64,000 nucleotides of DNA from contig CAZCTC010000029.1 in assembly GCA_964501335.1 (NCBI GenBank), forward strand, positions 25,654 through 89,653. Direction: 5' to 3'. Both the position numbers and the translations under genes were made by a program. Origin of the DNA: CAZCTC01 sp964501335. GTDB lineage: Bacteria > Chloroflexota > Anaerolineae > B4-G1 > SLSP01. The notes beneath the pieces are model-generated. The model worked only from the letters and a program-made list of their open reading frames with translations. It ran no database searches and was not told the DNA's origin. Position 1 is the stretch's first letter, and every line of letters starts with the position of its first letter. Positions 52,649-61,768 of this stretch are shown piece by piece.

Positions 52649-54010
52649 TTGAACTCTACGTATGATCTGCTGCTCACCGGCGGTCTGATCGTCACCGGCA
52701 CCGGCATCCAACGCGCCGATGTCGCCGTCCGCGACGGAACCGTCGCCGCCATCGGCCCTGATCTGCCCCGCGAAGAGGCCCGGGAAATCATCGACATTAC
52801 CGGCAAATACCTCTTTCCCGGCATCATCGATGTCCACGTCCACCCGGTCTATCTGGACGATGTGGAACACTCCGCCCGCGTCGCCGCCTACGGCGGAACC
52901 ACCACCCTCCTGCACTTTGCCTATGCCCGCACCAATGAAAGCCTGCTCGAACAGGTCGAAAAAATGCTCAACGACGCCGCCCGCCGCTCGCCGCTCGACT
53001 TCGGCCTGCATGGCGGTATGTTCCAGGCCGCCCGTCAGGTCCCCGAAATCCCACAGGTCATGGCGCTGGGCGTGCGCACCTTCAAATTCTTCCTCACCTA
53101 CCTCAAACAGGGCTGGTACACCGACGACTACCAACTGATCAAAGCCATGGATATCCTGGCCGAACGGGGCGGCATGGCCATGGTCCACGCCGAAAACGGC
53201 GGCGCGATCGACTATCTGGAAGACAAATATCTCAAAGGCCCCCAGGCCTCCGCCCGCCTCTTCAACACCTCCCGGCCGGCCGCCCTGGAAGAAGAAGCCA
53301 TCTTCCGCGCCATCTGCCTCGCCGAAGTGACCGGCTGCCCGCTCTACATCCCCCACGTCACCGCCGCCCGGGCCCTCCGCCCGATCCGCCAGGCCCAGGC
53401 CGAAGGCCGCCGCGTCTACGGCGAAACCTGCCCCCAGTACCTCACCCTGACCGAAGCCGTCATCGAAAGCCGCGGCGCCCTGGCCAAAATCGGCCCGCCG
53501 ATCCGCACCGAAGACGACCGTTCAGCCCTCTGGAAGGCGCTGGCCGACGGCACACTCAGCGTCGTCGCCTCGGACCATGCCCCCAAGGAAAAAGACCCCC
53601 AGGGCGACTTCCTCCTCCAGGGCTTCGGCTCTCCGCAAATCGAAACCCTGCTGCCCCTCACCTACGATGAAGGAGTCAATCAGGGGCACATCGGAATCGT
53701 CCGGCTGGCCCAGGTGCTCTGCGAAAATCCGGCCCGCATCTTCGGGCTCTATCCCCGCAAAGGCACCATCGCCGTCGGCTCCGAAGCCGACCTGGTGATC
53801 TTCGATCCGGCCCGCCGGGTCACCATCAGCGCCGAAAATCAACACAGCCATGCAGGCTACACCCTCAATGAAGGGCGTACCGTCCTGGGCTGGCCCGAAG
53901 CGACCTTCCAGCGCGGCCGGCGCGTCCTCTGGCAGGGCGAAATCGTCGCCGAACCCGGCCGCGGCCGCTTCCTGCCCACCTATGAAAACCCGCTGCCGCC
54001 GCTGAAATAA
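52649..54010 (+). CDS. Hydantoinase/dihydropyrimidinase-type cyclic amidohydrolase
   Basis: A 453-residue amidohydrolase. Metal ligands are visible: HVH in GIIDVHVHP (near 61), the carbamylated Lys in RTFKFFLTY (near 148), MVHAENG (near 179), IPHVT (near 235) and the catalytic Asp in VASDHAP (near 310). Length and motifs fit D-hydantoinase, dihydropyrimidinase or allantoinase; dihydroorotase is less likely. It opens cyclic ureides produced by nucleobase breakdown. The TTG at 52649 follows AAGGAG. It is transcribed away from the MFS gene. Confidence 0.85.
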   Translation: MNSTYDLLLTGGLIVTGTGIQRADVAVRDGTVAAIGPDLPREEAREIIDITGKYLFPGIIDVHVHPVYLDDVEHSARVAAYGGTTTLLHFAYARTNESLLEQVEKMLNDAARRSPLDFGLHGGMFQAARQVPEIPQVMALGVRTFKFFLTYLKQGWYTDDYQLIKAMDILAERGGMAMVHAENGGAIDYLEDKYLKGPQASARLFNTSRPAALEEEAIFRAICLAEVTGCPLYIPHVTAARALRPIRQAQAEGRRVYGETCPQYLTLTEAVIESRGALAKIGPPIRTEDDRSALWKALADGTLSVVASDHAPKEKDPQGDFLLQGFGSPQIETLLPLTYDEGVNQGHIGIVRLAQVLCENPARIFGLYPRKGTIAVGSEADLVIFDPARRVTISAENQHSHAGYTLNEGRTVLGWPEATFQRGRRVLWQGEIVAEPGRGRFLPTYENPLPPLK

Positions 54011-54070
54011 AAAACACAGGGCGCCTCCGAATTCACCACAATGGCGCCGAGGGCGCAGAGAAAAGAATCC

Positions 54071-54175
54071 ATGTTTTCGCGGGCTTTCTGAAGCCCGCGA
54101 AAACATAAACAAAAAAACTCTCTCCCCCCATCACGCGCGTCGCTTCGCGCCGAACAAAAGCCTCTTGCGGGACGC
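54071..54175 (+). repeat. Hairpin repeat element, copy R15
   Basis: Stem CGCGGGCT-TTCTGA-AGCCCGCG (54071-54106), full tail. A CGCCGAGGGCGCAGAG segment related to the MITE core lies immediately before it (about 54040-54062). Confidence 0.8.
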
Positions 54176-54214
54176 TAAAACGCCCACCACACAGGTGATC
54201 AAAAAACACCCTTT

Positions 54215-54264
54215 TTGACAGCCCCTCCAAACCGTGATATATTGAATTTGGCCCCGGCCGGGGC
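54215..54264 (+). promoter_or_regulatory. Promoter of the FHA/kinase module with palindrome at the start site
   Basis: -35 TTGACA (54215-54220), 17-base spacer, -10 TATATT (54238-54243), the best promoter in the window. The perfect palindrome GCCCCGGCCGGGGC (54251-54264) begins where transcription should start. Confidence 0.75.
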
Positions 54265-54316
54265 TATATCCTACTATATCCCGTATGCCTACCCATACCA
54301 CACGGCAGGAGGGATC

Positions 54317-55870
54317 ATGCATCCGACGCAGTTGAAATATTGGCCCCTGATTACGGGATTATTGCTCAATCTGGGCCTGGGTTTGCTACAACCATCCAGC
54401 GGTCTCTTCTCACCCGCCATCCCCACCGCTGTTACTGCTCCTGCCTCAAGAACTGTGGCTACCCCTACCCCCGAACCTAATGCCATCATCTCTTCACCCT
54501 CCAATCCCCAACCCACCCCCACCGCCACAACGCAAATCAGCAGCAGTCTCTCCTCCCCCATTCAATCCAAACCTACCCATACACCGACTCCCACTCCTAA
54601 AATCAATGGAAGCATTTCATCACCGAAAGAAACGTCCGCACCGGAAATTTTCACGCCTACCCCACTCCCCATCCTGGCTCCGGTTCTGCCGCCGACGGCC
54701 ACGCCGACCTTCTTCGCCGAACTGACTCAGGCACGCACCCCCTTCTTCTTCGCCATGCTCTGCGGCGCCGGCCTGCTTCTGGCCATCCTGGCCCTTCTGA
54801 CAATACGGTTGACCCTCCGCCGCTTCCAACCGCTCAATACCCCGGCTCCCCCCAGCCAACCGGTCAACCATAACAATCTGCATAAAACCGTCCTCTGCCC
54901 TAACTGCCAGCGCGAAAACCGGGAAGAGGCCTACTTCTGCCAGCATTGCGGGCAACCCATGCCCTCCGCACCGGCCTCATCAGCCAACGGCAAACCCCAG
55001 ACCCAACCGCTGCCCATGGATACCCCATTGCCCATCGTCTATCCCACCCCTACCGATGAAACCTTCCGCCTGTTGAATCGCCCCAGCCCTTCCGAACTGG
55101 CACGGCTCGATATCGGCCAGAACTCCGACATGGGCCGGCGCCGCCCTCACAACGAAGACAGTCACCTCGTCATCGGCCTGACCGGGATCTTCTCACCGCC
55201 GCCGGCTCCGGCCGGACTCTTCGTCGTCGCCGACGGGATGGGAGGCCATCAGGCCGGCGAAGTGGCCAGTCGCACAGCCGTTCTCTCGATCGCCCAACAG
55301 GTCAGCGAAAATAAACTCTCCCATCAACGGCAAAACCCCAACCATGCCGGCGAGTGGCTCTCCCATGTGATGCAGGATGCCAACAAAGCCGTCTTTGAAC
55401 AACGCCGGCTGGCCGGAAACAACATGGGCACCACCCTGGTCACCGCCCTCTGGTTGGGCGAGAAACTCTACATCGCCAACATCGGCGACAGTCGCGCTTA
55501 CATTCTCAACAGCCAGGGCATTCAACAGATCACCGTTGACCATTCCATGGTCGAACTCTGGGTCGCTGCCGGAAAAATCACCCGCGAAGAAGCCGCCACC
55601 CATTCCCAACGTAATGTCATCTACCGAATGGTCGGCGATCGATTGCAGGTAGAAGTAGACCTCTTTGAGCACACCCTGGCTTCCGATGAAGCGGTACTGC
55701 TCTGCTCCGATGGATTAAGCGGTATGGTCCCCGATCCCCAAATCTGGCAAATCTGGCAGGCTTCTCAATCGGCCCAGGAAACCTGTGATCGACTGGTAGC
55801 TGCAGCAAATGAAGCCGGCGGCGAAGACAATATCACCGTGGTCGTAGCCGGCCGGACCCGTGAAAGCTGA
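54317..55870 (+). CDS. Membrane PPM (PP2C-type) Ser/Thr phosphatase with zinc ribbon
   Basis: A 517-residue protein: a first membrane helix (about 8-28), a Pro/Thr-rich extracytoplasmic stretch (35-135), a second helix (about 141-165), a zinc ribbon (CPNCQRENREEAYFCQHCG, 193-213) and a PPM phosphatase (265-517). Metal-binding motifs are SDMGRRRPHNEDSH, VVADGMGGHQAGE, NIGDSRAY, LLCSDGLSG and GGEDNITVV. It should dephosphorylate the kinase or FHA-bound proteins of the same module. AGGAGG selects the ATG at 54317. Confidence 0.88.
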   Translation: MHPTQLKYWPLITGLLLNLGLGLLQPSSGLFSPAIPTAVTAPASRTVATPTPEPNAIISSPSNPQPTPTATTQISSSLSSPIQSKPTHTPTPTPKINGSISSPKETSAPEIFTPTPLPILAPVLPPTATPTFFAELTQARTPFFFAMLCGAGLLLAILALLTIRLTLRRFQPLNTPAPPSQPVNHNNLHKTVLCPNCQRENREEAYFCQHCGQPMPSAPASSANGKPQTQPLPMDTPLPIVYPTPTDETFRLLNRPSPSELARLDIGQNSDMGRRRPHNEDSHLVIGLTGIFSPPPAPAGLFVVADGMGGHQAGEVASRTAVLSIAQQVSENKLSHQRQNPNHAGEWLSHVMQDANKAVFEQRRLAGNNMGTTLVTALWLGEKLYIANIGDSRAYILNSQGIQQITVDHSMVELWVAAGKITREEAATHSQRNVIYRMVGDRLQVEVDLFEHTLASDEAVLLCSDGLSGMVPDPQIWQIWQASQSAQETCDRLVAAANEAGGEDNITVVVAGRTRES

Positions 55871-55911
55871 GTTTTGCAACGCAGCTTCTGAGAACTATTG
55901 CGGAGGAATCG

Positions 55912-56799
55912 ATGCCAACCTGTCCCAAGTGTCGGGCGCCCCAGCCCGAAAAGAATGCCTTTTGTGACCGCTGTGGCGCGGCCTTGACTTTGAGTACATC
56001 CACAGCCGACAACACCCGAATATGCTCCATCTGCCGCACGCCAGCCCTTCCCGGGCAGGATTTCTGCCCCAACTGTGGTGCACCCTTCAACAACCCGACC
56101 GCTAACACCGCCAACAATATCCCGCATTGCGCGCTATGCGGCCAACCCGTCAACCCCACGGTAGGCTATTGCGATCGCTGCGGCGCGTCCCTGACTCCCC
56201 CGCCGGCCGCCCGTCCCTGCCCGCGCTGCGGCGCCGCCAACGCCGTCGACAGCCGGTTTTGCGAATCCTGCGGCCAGAAACTCGAACCGGCCGCCACCGG
56301 CATCGCCGCCGCCGGATCTCTCCCTCCTACCGTAAAAATTCCCGTCGGCGGAGGGGCCAAAAGTCCCGATATCGGGCTTCCCCCCACCGTAAAAATCGCC
56401 CCGGGCTCTCAGGACCCGACCCAACCGGTCAACCCGCCCATCTCCACCCCCCGGCTGGTCGTCCTCGGAACCGCCGCCGTCTTACCGCTGGTTGTCGGCA
56501 AAATTCAATGGATCGTGGGACGTAAAGATCCCAACACCGGCACCGTCCCCGATGTCGATCTGACCAATTACGGCGGCGAGGCCGGCGGAGTTTCCCGCCG
56601 CCATGCCCGGATCGTGCGGCAGGGCGACCAGATGTTCATCGAAGACCTCAACACGATCAATCACAGCTACCTCAACAACCAATGCCTGGCCCCCGGCAAA
56701 CTCTATCCCCTTAATGAAGGCGATGAGATCCGCCTGGGCCGCATCAAATTGACCTTCTACATTCAATCTCATCCCGATAGCGCCGGGAGGCCCGCATGA
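55912..56799 (+). CDS. Four-zinc-ribbon protein with FHA domain
   Basis: A 295-residue protein: four CxxC...CxxC zinc ribbons in the first 125 residues (starting at CPKC, CSIC, CALC, CPRC), a Gly/Pro linker, and a C-terminal FHA domain (about 180-285). FHA landmarks are GVSRRHARI (with the phosphothreonine-binding Arg/Ser region) and INHSYLNN in place of the usual NGTxxN. FHA domains read phosphothreonine. It probably bridges the kinase and the exporter. It lies 41 bp after the phosphatase, GGAGG in front; the stop overlaps the next start. Confidence 0.82.
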   Translation: MPTCPKCRAPQPEKNAFCDRCGAALTLSTSTADNTRICSICRTPALPGQDFCPNCGAPFNNPTANTANNIPHCALCGQPVNPTVGYCDRCGASLTPPPAARPCPRCGAANAVDSRFCESCGQKLEPAATGIAAAGSLPPTVKIPVGGGAKSPDIGLPPTVKIAPGSQDPTQPVNPPISTPRLVVLGTAAVLPLVVGKIQWIVGRKDPNTGTVPDVDLTNYGGEAGGVSRRHARIVRQGDQMFIEDLNTINHSYLNNQCLAPGKLYPLNEGDEIRLGRIKLTFYIQSHPDSAGRPA

Positions 56800-59546
56800 G
56801 TCAGAAATTCTGCCGCTTCTGCGGTCAGCCGCTGCGCAACCCGGCCGCCCGTTTCTGCCCTTCCTGCGGCCAGGATTTGAGCGGCAGCCTGTCCGCGCCG
56901 CTCAAAGAAGATATTCGCCCTTATTTGATCATGCGCGCCATGGGTGAAGCTCCCACCGAGGTTCGCCTCAGTCGCACCAACATCTCAATCGGACGCATGC
57001 CCACCAGCGACATCGTCCTGCCCCAATCCTACGTCTCCGGCAACCACGGCCGGCTGGAATTTAAAGATCCGGCCTGGATTTACACCGATCTCGACAGCAC
57101 CAACGGCACTTACATCAACGGCGAGCGCCAGACCCAGGTTGCCCTCCATGACGGCGACATCCTGCGTATCGGCGATCCCCAGGGCAACTCGGTCAGCCTC
57201 ACCTTCCGCCTGCCCTCGGACGGGAAAGACACCCTGCTCCACGGCCAGGCCCACCTGGGCGGTACCGCCCTCGGCGATCAACAGGCGCAATCATTCAGCA
57301 TCGGCCGTAATCCTCAAGCCGATCTGCCGCTGGAAGCCGCCGTCGTCTCCTGGAACCACGCCCGGCTCGACCATACGACCCGGGGCGACATCCTCACCGA
57401 TCTCAACAGCACCAACGGCACCTTCGTCAACGGGCAACGCATTCGCCAGCCCGTCCCCCTCAAACAGGGCGATGTCGTCCAGATCGGGCCCTTCAAACTG
57501 ATCAAAGATGCCCACGGGCTGCAACGTTACGGCGCCACCAGCGGCGTCCGCGTCGACGGCGTGAAACTTGACCGCGAAGTCGGCCCCAACAATAAACGCC
57601 GGAAGATCCTCAGCGAAGTCAATGTCAGCATCTACCCCCGCGAATTCGTCGCCCTGGTCGGCGGCAGCGGCGCCGGCAAGAGCACCTTACTCAAAGCGCT
57701 CAACGGCTTCACCCGTGCCGACGGCGAAGTGCTCATCAACGGTGATAATCTCTATCAACATTTCGACCTCTACCGCACCCTGATCGGCTATGTCCCCCAG
57801 GACGACATCATCCACAAAGAACTCACGGTGGAAAATGCCCTACGCTATGCCGCACGGCTGCGGCTGCCGCCCGACACCAGCGAAAAAGAAGTCGAAGAAC
57901 GCGTCGCCAAAGTCCTCCGGCAGGTCCAGATGGAATCGCAACGCGAACAGGTCATCGGCAACCTCAGCGGCGGCCAGCGCAAACGGGTCAGCATCGCGGT
58001 GGAACTGCTCGCCGATCCCCGTCTCTTCTTCCTCGATGAACCCACCTCCGGGCTGGACCCGGGACTCGACAAACAGATGATGAAAACCCTGCGCGATCTG
58101 GCCGACAACGGCCGCACCGTGATCCTGGTGACCCACGCCACGGCCAATATCACCTTCTGCGATCACGTCTGTTTTATGGCGCAGGGTCGCATGGTCTACT
58201 TCGGCCCGCCCAAAGAGGCCAGCAAATTCTTCGGCATCGAGAGCGATGACTTCGCCGATATCTACGCTATCCTCAACGCCCCCGACCCCCAAAAATCAGC
58301 CCGGCAGGTCGCCGAAGAATGGGAAGCCCGCTTCCGCCAGTCGCCCTACTACGAAAAATATGTCGCCGACCGGCTGGAAAGCCGCCCCGCCGTCGCCGCC
58401 GTCGGTCCGGCCGAAACCGCCCAGATGCCGCGCGTCAATCCGCTGCGTCAGTTCGCCGTCCTCACCCGGCGGTACGTCGATCTGGTCCTCCGCGACCGGC
58501 TGCTGCTCACCATCCTGCTTTCCATCATGCCGATCCTGGGCCTGCTGCTCCTGATCATCTCCAAACCCAACTGGCTCGTCGGCGATTCGGAACGGGTCAT
58601 CGCCCAACAACTGGCCGCCGATCTGGCCGCCGGAAAAAACACTGCCTCCTATTACATCGTCACCCAAAGCCAGACCCTGCTCTTTATGATGGGACTGGCC
58701 TCCGTCCTGCTGGGCGTCTTCGCCTCAGCTTACGAAATCGTCAAAGAACAGGCCATCTACCAGCGCGAACGGATGGTTACCCTGCGGCTGGTCCCCTATC
58801 TTCTCTCCAAAGTGCTCGTCCTCAGCGCCTTCGCCCTGATCCAATGTCTGCTGCTGTTGATCGTGGTCGGGCTGAAAGTCGAATATCCCTTTGACGGCGT
58901 GATACTGCCGGCCCTGCTGGAAATGTACATCACGCTGGTGCTGGGGGCCCTGGTCTCGATCATGATGGGGCTCTTCATCTCCTCCCTGGTGCCCAACAGC
59001 AACTCCGTCATCTACCTGATCCTCTTCCTCCTCTTCTTCCAAATCATCTTCGCCGGCGTGATCTTCGAGCTGCCCGGGCCGGCCGGCCAGCTCTCCCGGC
59101 TCACCCAAACCCGCTGGGTTATCGAAAGCCTGGGCATCTCCGCCGACCTGGAAGGGCTCAACCGGCTCTCCCGCAACGAATTTCAATCCGACCCGCTCAC
59201 CCAGGAAGTTTCTACCGAAGTCGAACAACCGGACCCCGATTGGAAACCCGTCACGATTATCACGGAAACGAAAACCATTCCGGTCGAGGTTCGAGGCGTG
59301 ACCGAAATGGCAGAAGTTCCCGTGCCGACCATCATCGAAAACCCGATAGAGACCGTCACCAAAACCGTCTCCCGCGAAATCACCTTCACACCCGACCCCA
59401 TCACCGTGCGCTCTCCGGCCAGATTCCAGCTGGATTACACCCGCACGCCCGAACACCTGATCCGCAACTGGTTGATCCTCATCGGCTTTGGACTCTTCTT
59501 CACCGGCGGCACCCTGCTTTCGCTGCGCCAGAAGGATATCAAATAA
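56796..59546 (+). CDS. Zinc ribbon-FHA-FHA-ABC exporter fusion (Rv1747-like)
   Basis: A 916-residue protein: zinc ribbon (CRFCGQPLRNPAARFCPSCG, 4-27), FHA1 (about 45-130, DSTNGTYING), FHA2 (about 165-240, NSTNGTFVNG), ABC ATPase (Walker A GGSGAGKST near 289, YVPQDDI, LSGGQRKRVS near 389, FLDEPTSGLD near 411) and six membrane helices (568-916). A loop of about 110 residues rich in Val/Glu/Thr lies before the last helix. Apart from the zinc ribbon, mycobacterial Rv1747 has the same order; there the FHA domains bind kinase PknF. Envelope lipid or polymer export is likely. Confidence 0.88.
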   Translation: MSQKFCRFCGQPLRNPAARFCPSCGQDLSGSLSAPLKEDIRPYLIMRAMGEAPTEVRLSRTNISIGRMPTSDIVLPQSYVSGNHGRLEFKDPAWIYTDLDSTNGTYINGERQTQVALHDGDILRIGDPQGNSVSLTFRLPSDGKDTLLHGQAHLGGTALGDQQAQSFSIGRNPQADLPLEAAVVSWNHARLDHTTRGDILTDLNSTNGTFVNGQRIRQPVPLKQGDVVQIGPFKLIKDAHGLQRYGATSGVRVDGVKLDREVGPNNKRRKILSEVNVSIYPREFVALVGGSGAGKSTLLKALNGFTRADGEVLINGDNLYQHFDLYRTLIGYVPQDDIIHKELTVENALRYAARLRLPPDTSEKEVEERVAKVLRQVQMESQREQVIGNLSGGQRKRVSIAVELLADPRLFFLDEPTSGLDPGLDKQMMKTLRDLADNGRTVILVTHATANITFCDHVCFMAQGRMVYFGPPKEASKFFGIESDDFADIYAILNAPDPQKSARQVAEEWEARFRQSPYYEKYVADRLESRPAVAAVGPAETAQMPRVNPLRQFAVLTRRYVDLVLRDRLLLTILLSIMPILGLLLLIISKPNWLVGDSERVIAQQLAADLAAGKNTASYYIVTQSQTLLFMMGLASVLLGVFASAYEIVKEQAIYQRERMVTLRLVPYLLSKVLVLSAFALIQCLLLLIVVGLKVEYPFDGVILPALLEMYITLVLGALVSIMMGLFISSLVPNSNSVIYLILFLLFFQIIFAGVIFELPGPAGQLSRLTQTRWVIESLGISADLEGLNRLSRNEFQSDPLTQEVSTEVEQPDPDWKPVTIITETKTIPVEVRGVTEMAEVPVPTIIENPIETVTKTVSREITFTPDPITVRSPARFQLDYTRTPEHLIRNWLILIGFGLFFTGGTLLSLRQKDIK

Positions 59547-59587
59547 GAAGTAAACAGCAGCAAGTAGACAGTAGACAGGAAAAAACC

Positions 59588-59697
59588 CATCTTTTGGGCG
59601 GCTTTCTGAAGCCGCCCAAAAGATGAACAAAAAACTTTCTCCTCCTGCTTCGCACCGCGCGTCGCTTCTTACCAGGAAAAAGCCCTTTGCGGGACGC
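59588..59697 (+). repeat. Hairpin repeat element, copy R16
   Basis: Stem GGGCGGCT-TTCTGA-AGCCGCCC with outer ATCTTTT/AAAAGAT (59588-59625), full tail. The CTGTCTACT motif in reverse (59547-59578) starts directly after the exporter stop. The element interrupts the module between exporter and kinase. Confidence 0.8.
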
Positions 59698-59741
59698 ACC
59701 ATCGCCCTGCTTCGTGAGAAAACAATAAAGGGGAGTCTCTT

Positions 59742-61748
59742 ATGCCTTTAAGTTCCGGCATCATTTTACAGAATCGCTACCGTATCGCCCGGCTGCTGGG
59801 TCAGGGCGGTATGGGCTCCGTCTACCGCGCCTGGGACACCCGGCTCAATCTCTCCGTTGCCGTCAAAGAGCTCCTCTGCCCTTCTGATATTCCCCCTGAA
59901 CAGCTCGACGGGCTCCGCGAACAGTTTCACCAGGAAGCCAGAATCCTGGCCCGCCTCAAACACCCCAACCTCGTCCATGTCACCGATTCCTTTGAAGAGA
60001 ACGGCAACGCCTACCTCGTCATGGACTTCGTCGAAGGCGAAAGCCTGGCCGAACGGCTGATCCACGAAGGCGCCCAGCCGGAAGCCCGCGTCGTGGAATG
60101 GGGACTCGCCATCCTGAACGCCCTGAATTACTGTCACAACCAGAAAATCATCCACCGCGACATCAAACCGCAAAACCTCATCATCTGCAAAGACGGCCGC
60201 ATTGTCCTGGTCGATTTCGGTTTGGTCAAACTCATGAATCCCAACGATCCCCGCACCCATACCCTGCTGCGCGGCATGGGCACACCCACCTACGCCCCTC
60301 CCGAACAATACGATTCCACTTTCGGCCACACCGATCCCCGCACCGATCTCTATAGCCTGGGCGCCACCCTCTATCACGCCCTCACCGGCATGACTCCGCC
60401 CACCGCCACCCATCGGATCATCGAACCCCAATCCTTGAAAGCCGTCCGAGAGATCATCCCCCAGGTCACCCCCCAAACCCAAATGGTCATTATGCGGGCC
60501 CTCGAGCTGCGACCCGACCACCGTTACACCACCGCCAATGCCATGGCCACTGCCCTGACCCCGATCACGACCCCGATTTCCCATCAACCTCCGACCAATA
60601 AGATTCCCCCTGATGATCCGGGAAACAGGCCCGGTCCGGTCGCTCCGCCCTATCCGCCGCCGCCGGCCAGGAAATCCAACCTCCCCTTCCTGCTGATCGG
60701 AGGTGGACTGAGTTTGCTGGTGGTCTGCACCCTGCTGGGAGTCGGCGCCCTCTTTATCCTGCCGGGCCTGCTCACCTTCACGCCCACGGATGTGCCGCTC
60801 ACCCGCGAAATCATCACCCTTACGCCCAACACCCCCTACGAAAACGGGACGACCCCGGAAATCACGCCTTACACCGAAGAACCGCCCACCCTCGATCCAA
60901 TCTACAATATCACGCTCACCCCGCCGCCGGATCTTCCGCTACGCATCGCCTATGCCCATGGCGATGTCGGAGACAGCGATATCTACATCGCCCAGGCTGA
61001 CGGCAGCACCCCGATTTGCCTCGCCTGCACCGCCGAAATCGACGAAGCTGAACCCGCCTGGTCGCCCGACCAACAACAATTTGTTTACCAATCCAACGGC
61101 AACACAAGCTATGATCTCTGGATCGGCAACGCCGATACCGGAGAACTCTTTCTCTGGTACGGACAACCGGATCTCAACGAACGCGAACCCGATTGGTCTC
61201 CCGATGGCAACCGGATCGTCTTCCGCGCCAATCCCATCAGCGAAGAGGCTGCCAACGAAAACGGTGATCTTTACCTCCTCGACATCCAGACTCTACAAGT
61301 AATCGACCTCTATCTTCGCGGCCGGGCCCCGGTCTGGTCCCCCGACGGCCGGTCGCTGGCCTACATGTCCAACGAAACGGGCCATTGGGAAATCTACATC
61401 TATTCATTAACGAACGGGAGCATCACGATCCTTACCAATTGCGGTAATACCCAAAACCACTGCCGCTGGCCGGCCTGGCAGCCCGACGGCCGGAGCCTTC
61501 TTATTAATACGACGGAAGAGAAAAACGTCACCACCCCCATAGCAATTTTCTCGGTTTCCCTGCAAAATGGACAGTTCACCCAGATCACCTCAGCCAGCCA
61601 AAGCGGCCGGCCGGATATGTCGGCCTCCGGCTTAATCATCTACAACGCTACCGAAGGCATCGAAGTCATCAACAGCGACAGCTCCAATCGCCACATCCTC
61701 ATCCCTTCCTCCAATTTTGCCGATTGGGCTCCCACCTGGTCAAAATAG
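59742..61748 (+). CDS. Membrane Ser/Thr protein kinase with extracytoplasmic beta-propeller
   Basis: A 668-residue kinase. Residues about 12-275 form the Hanks-type domain: GQGGMGSVYRAWD, AVKEL (Lys), IHRDIKPQNLI, VDFGLVKL and the TLLRGMGTPTYAPPEQ activation segment with Thr residues. A membrane helix (about 310-335) follows. The extracytoplasmic part (400-668) has TolB-like repeats (PAWSPDQQQF, PDWSPDGNRI, PVWSPDGRSL, PAWQPDGRSL). It should phosphorylate FHA-binding sites on its neighbours and sense an external cue. GGGG precedes the ATG. Confidence 0.88.
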   Translation: MPLSSGIILQNRYRIARLLGQGGMGSVYRAWDTRLNLSVAVKELLCPSDIPPEQLDGLREQFHQEARILARLKHPNLVHVTDSFEENGNAYLVMDFVEGESLAERLIHEGAQPEARVVEWGLAILNALNYCHNQKIIHRDIKPQNLIICKDGRIVLVDFGLVKLMNPNDPRTHTLLRGMGTPTYAPPEQYDSTFGHTDPRTDLYSLGATLYHALTGMTPPTATHRIIEPQSLKAVREIIPQVTPQTQMVIMRALELRPDHRYTTANAMATALTPITTPISHQPPTNKIPPDDPGNRPGPVAPPYPPPPARKSNLPFLLIGGGLSLLVVCTLLGVGALFILPGLLTFTPTDVPLTREIITLTPNTPYENGTTPEITPYTEEPPTLDPIYNITLTPPPDLPLRIAYAHGDVGDSDIYIAQADGSTPICLACTAEIDEAEPAWSPDQQQFVYQSNGNTSYDLWIGNADTGELFLWYGQPDLNEREPDWSPDGNRIVFRANPISEEAANENGDLYLLDIQTLQVIDLYLRGRAPVWSPDGRSLAYMSNETGHWEIYIYSLTNGSITILTNCGNTQNHCRWPAWQPDGRSLLINTTEEKNVTTPIAIFSVSLQNGQFTQITSASQSGRPDMSASGLIIYNATEGIEVINSDSSNRHILIPSSNFADWAPTWSK

Positions 61749-61768
61749 AATATTACAGGAGTATTACC

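Noticed and set aside
52649..54010. Dihydroorotase partner of pyrB
   Set aside because: Motif context (HVHP, RTFKFFLTY, MVHAENG, ETCPQYL) and length fit hydantoinase/dihydropyrimidinase better, and the gene is not adjacent to pyrB.
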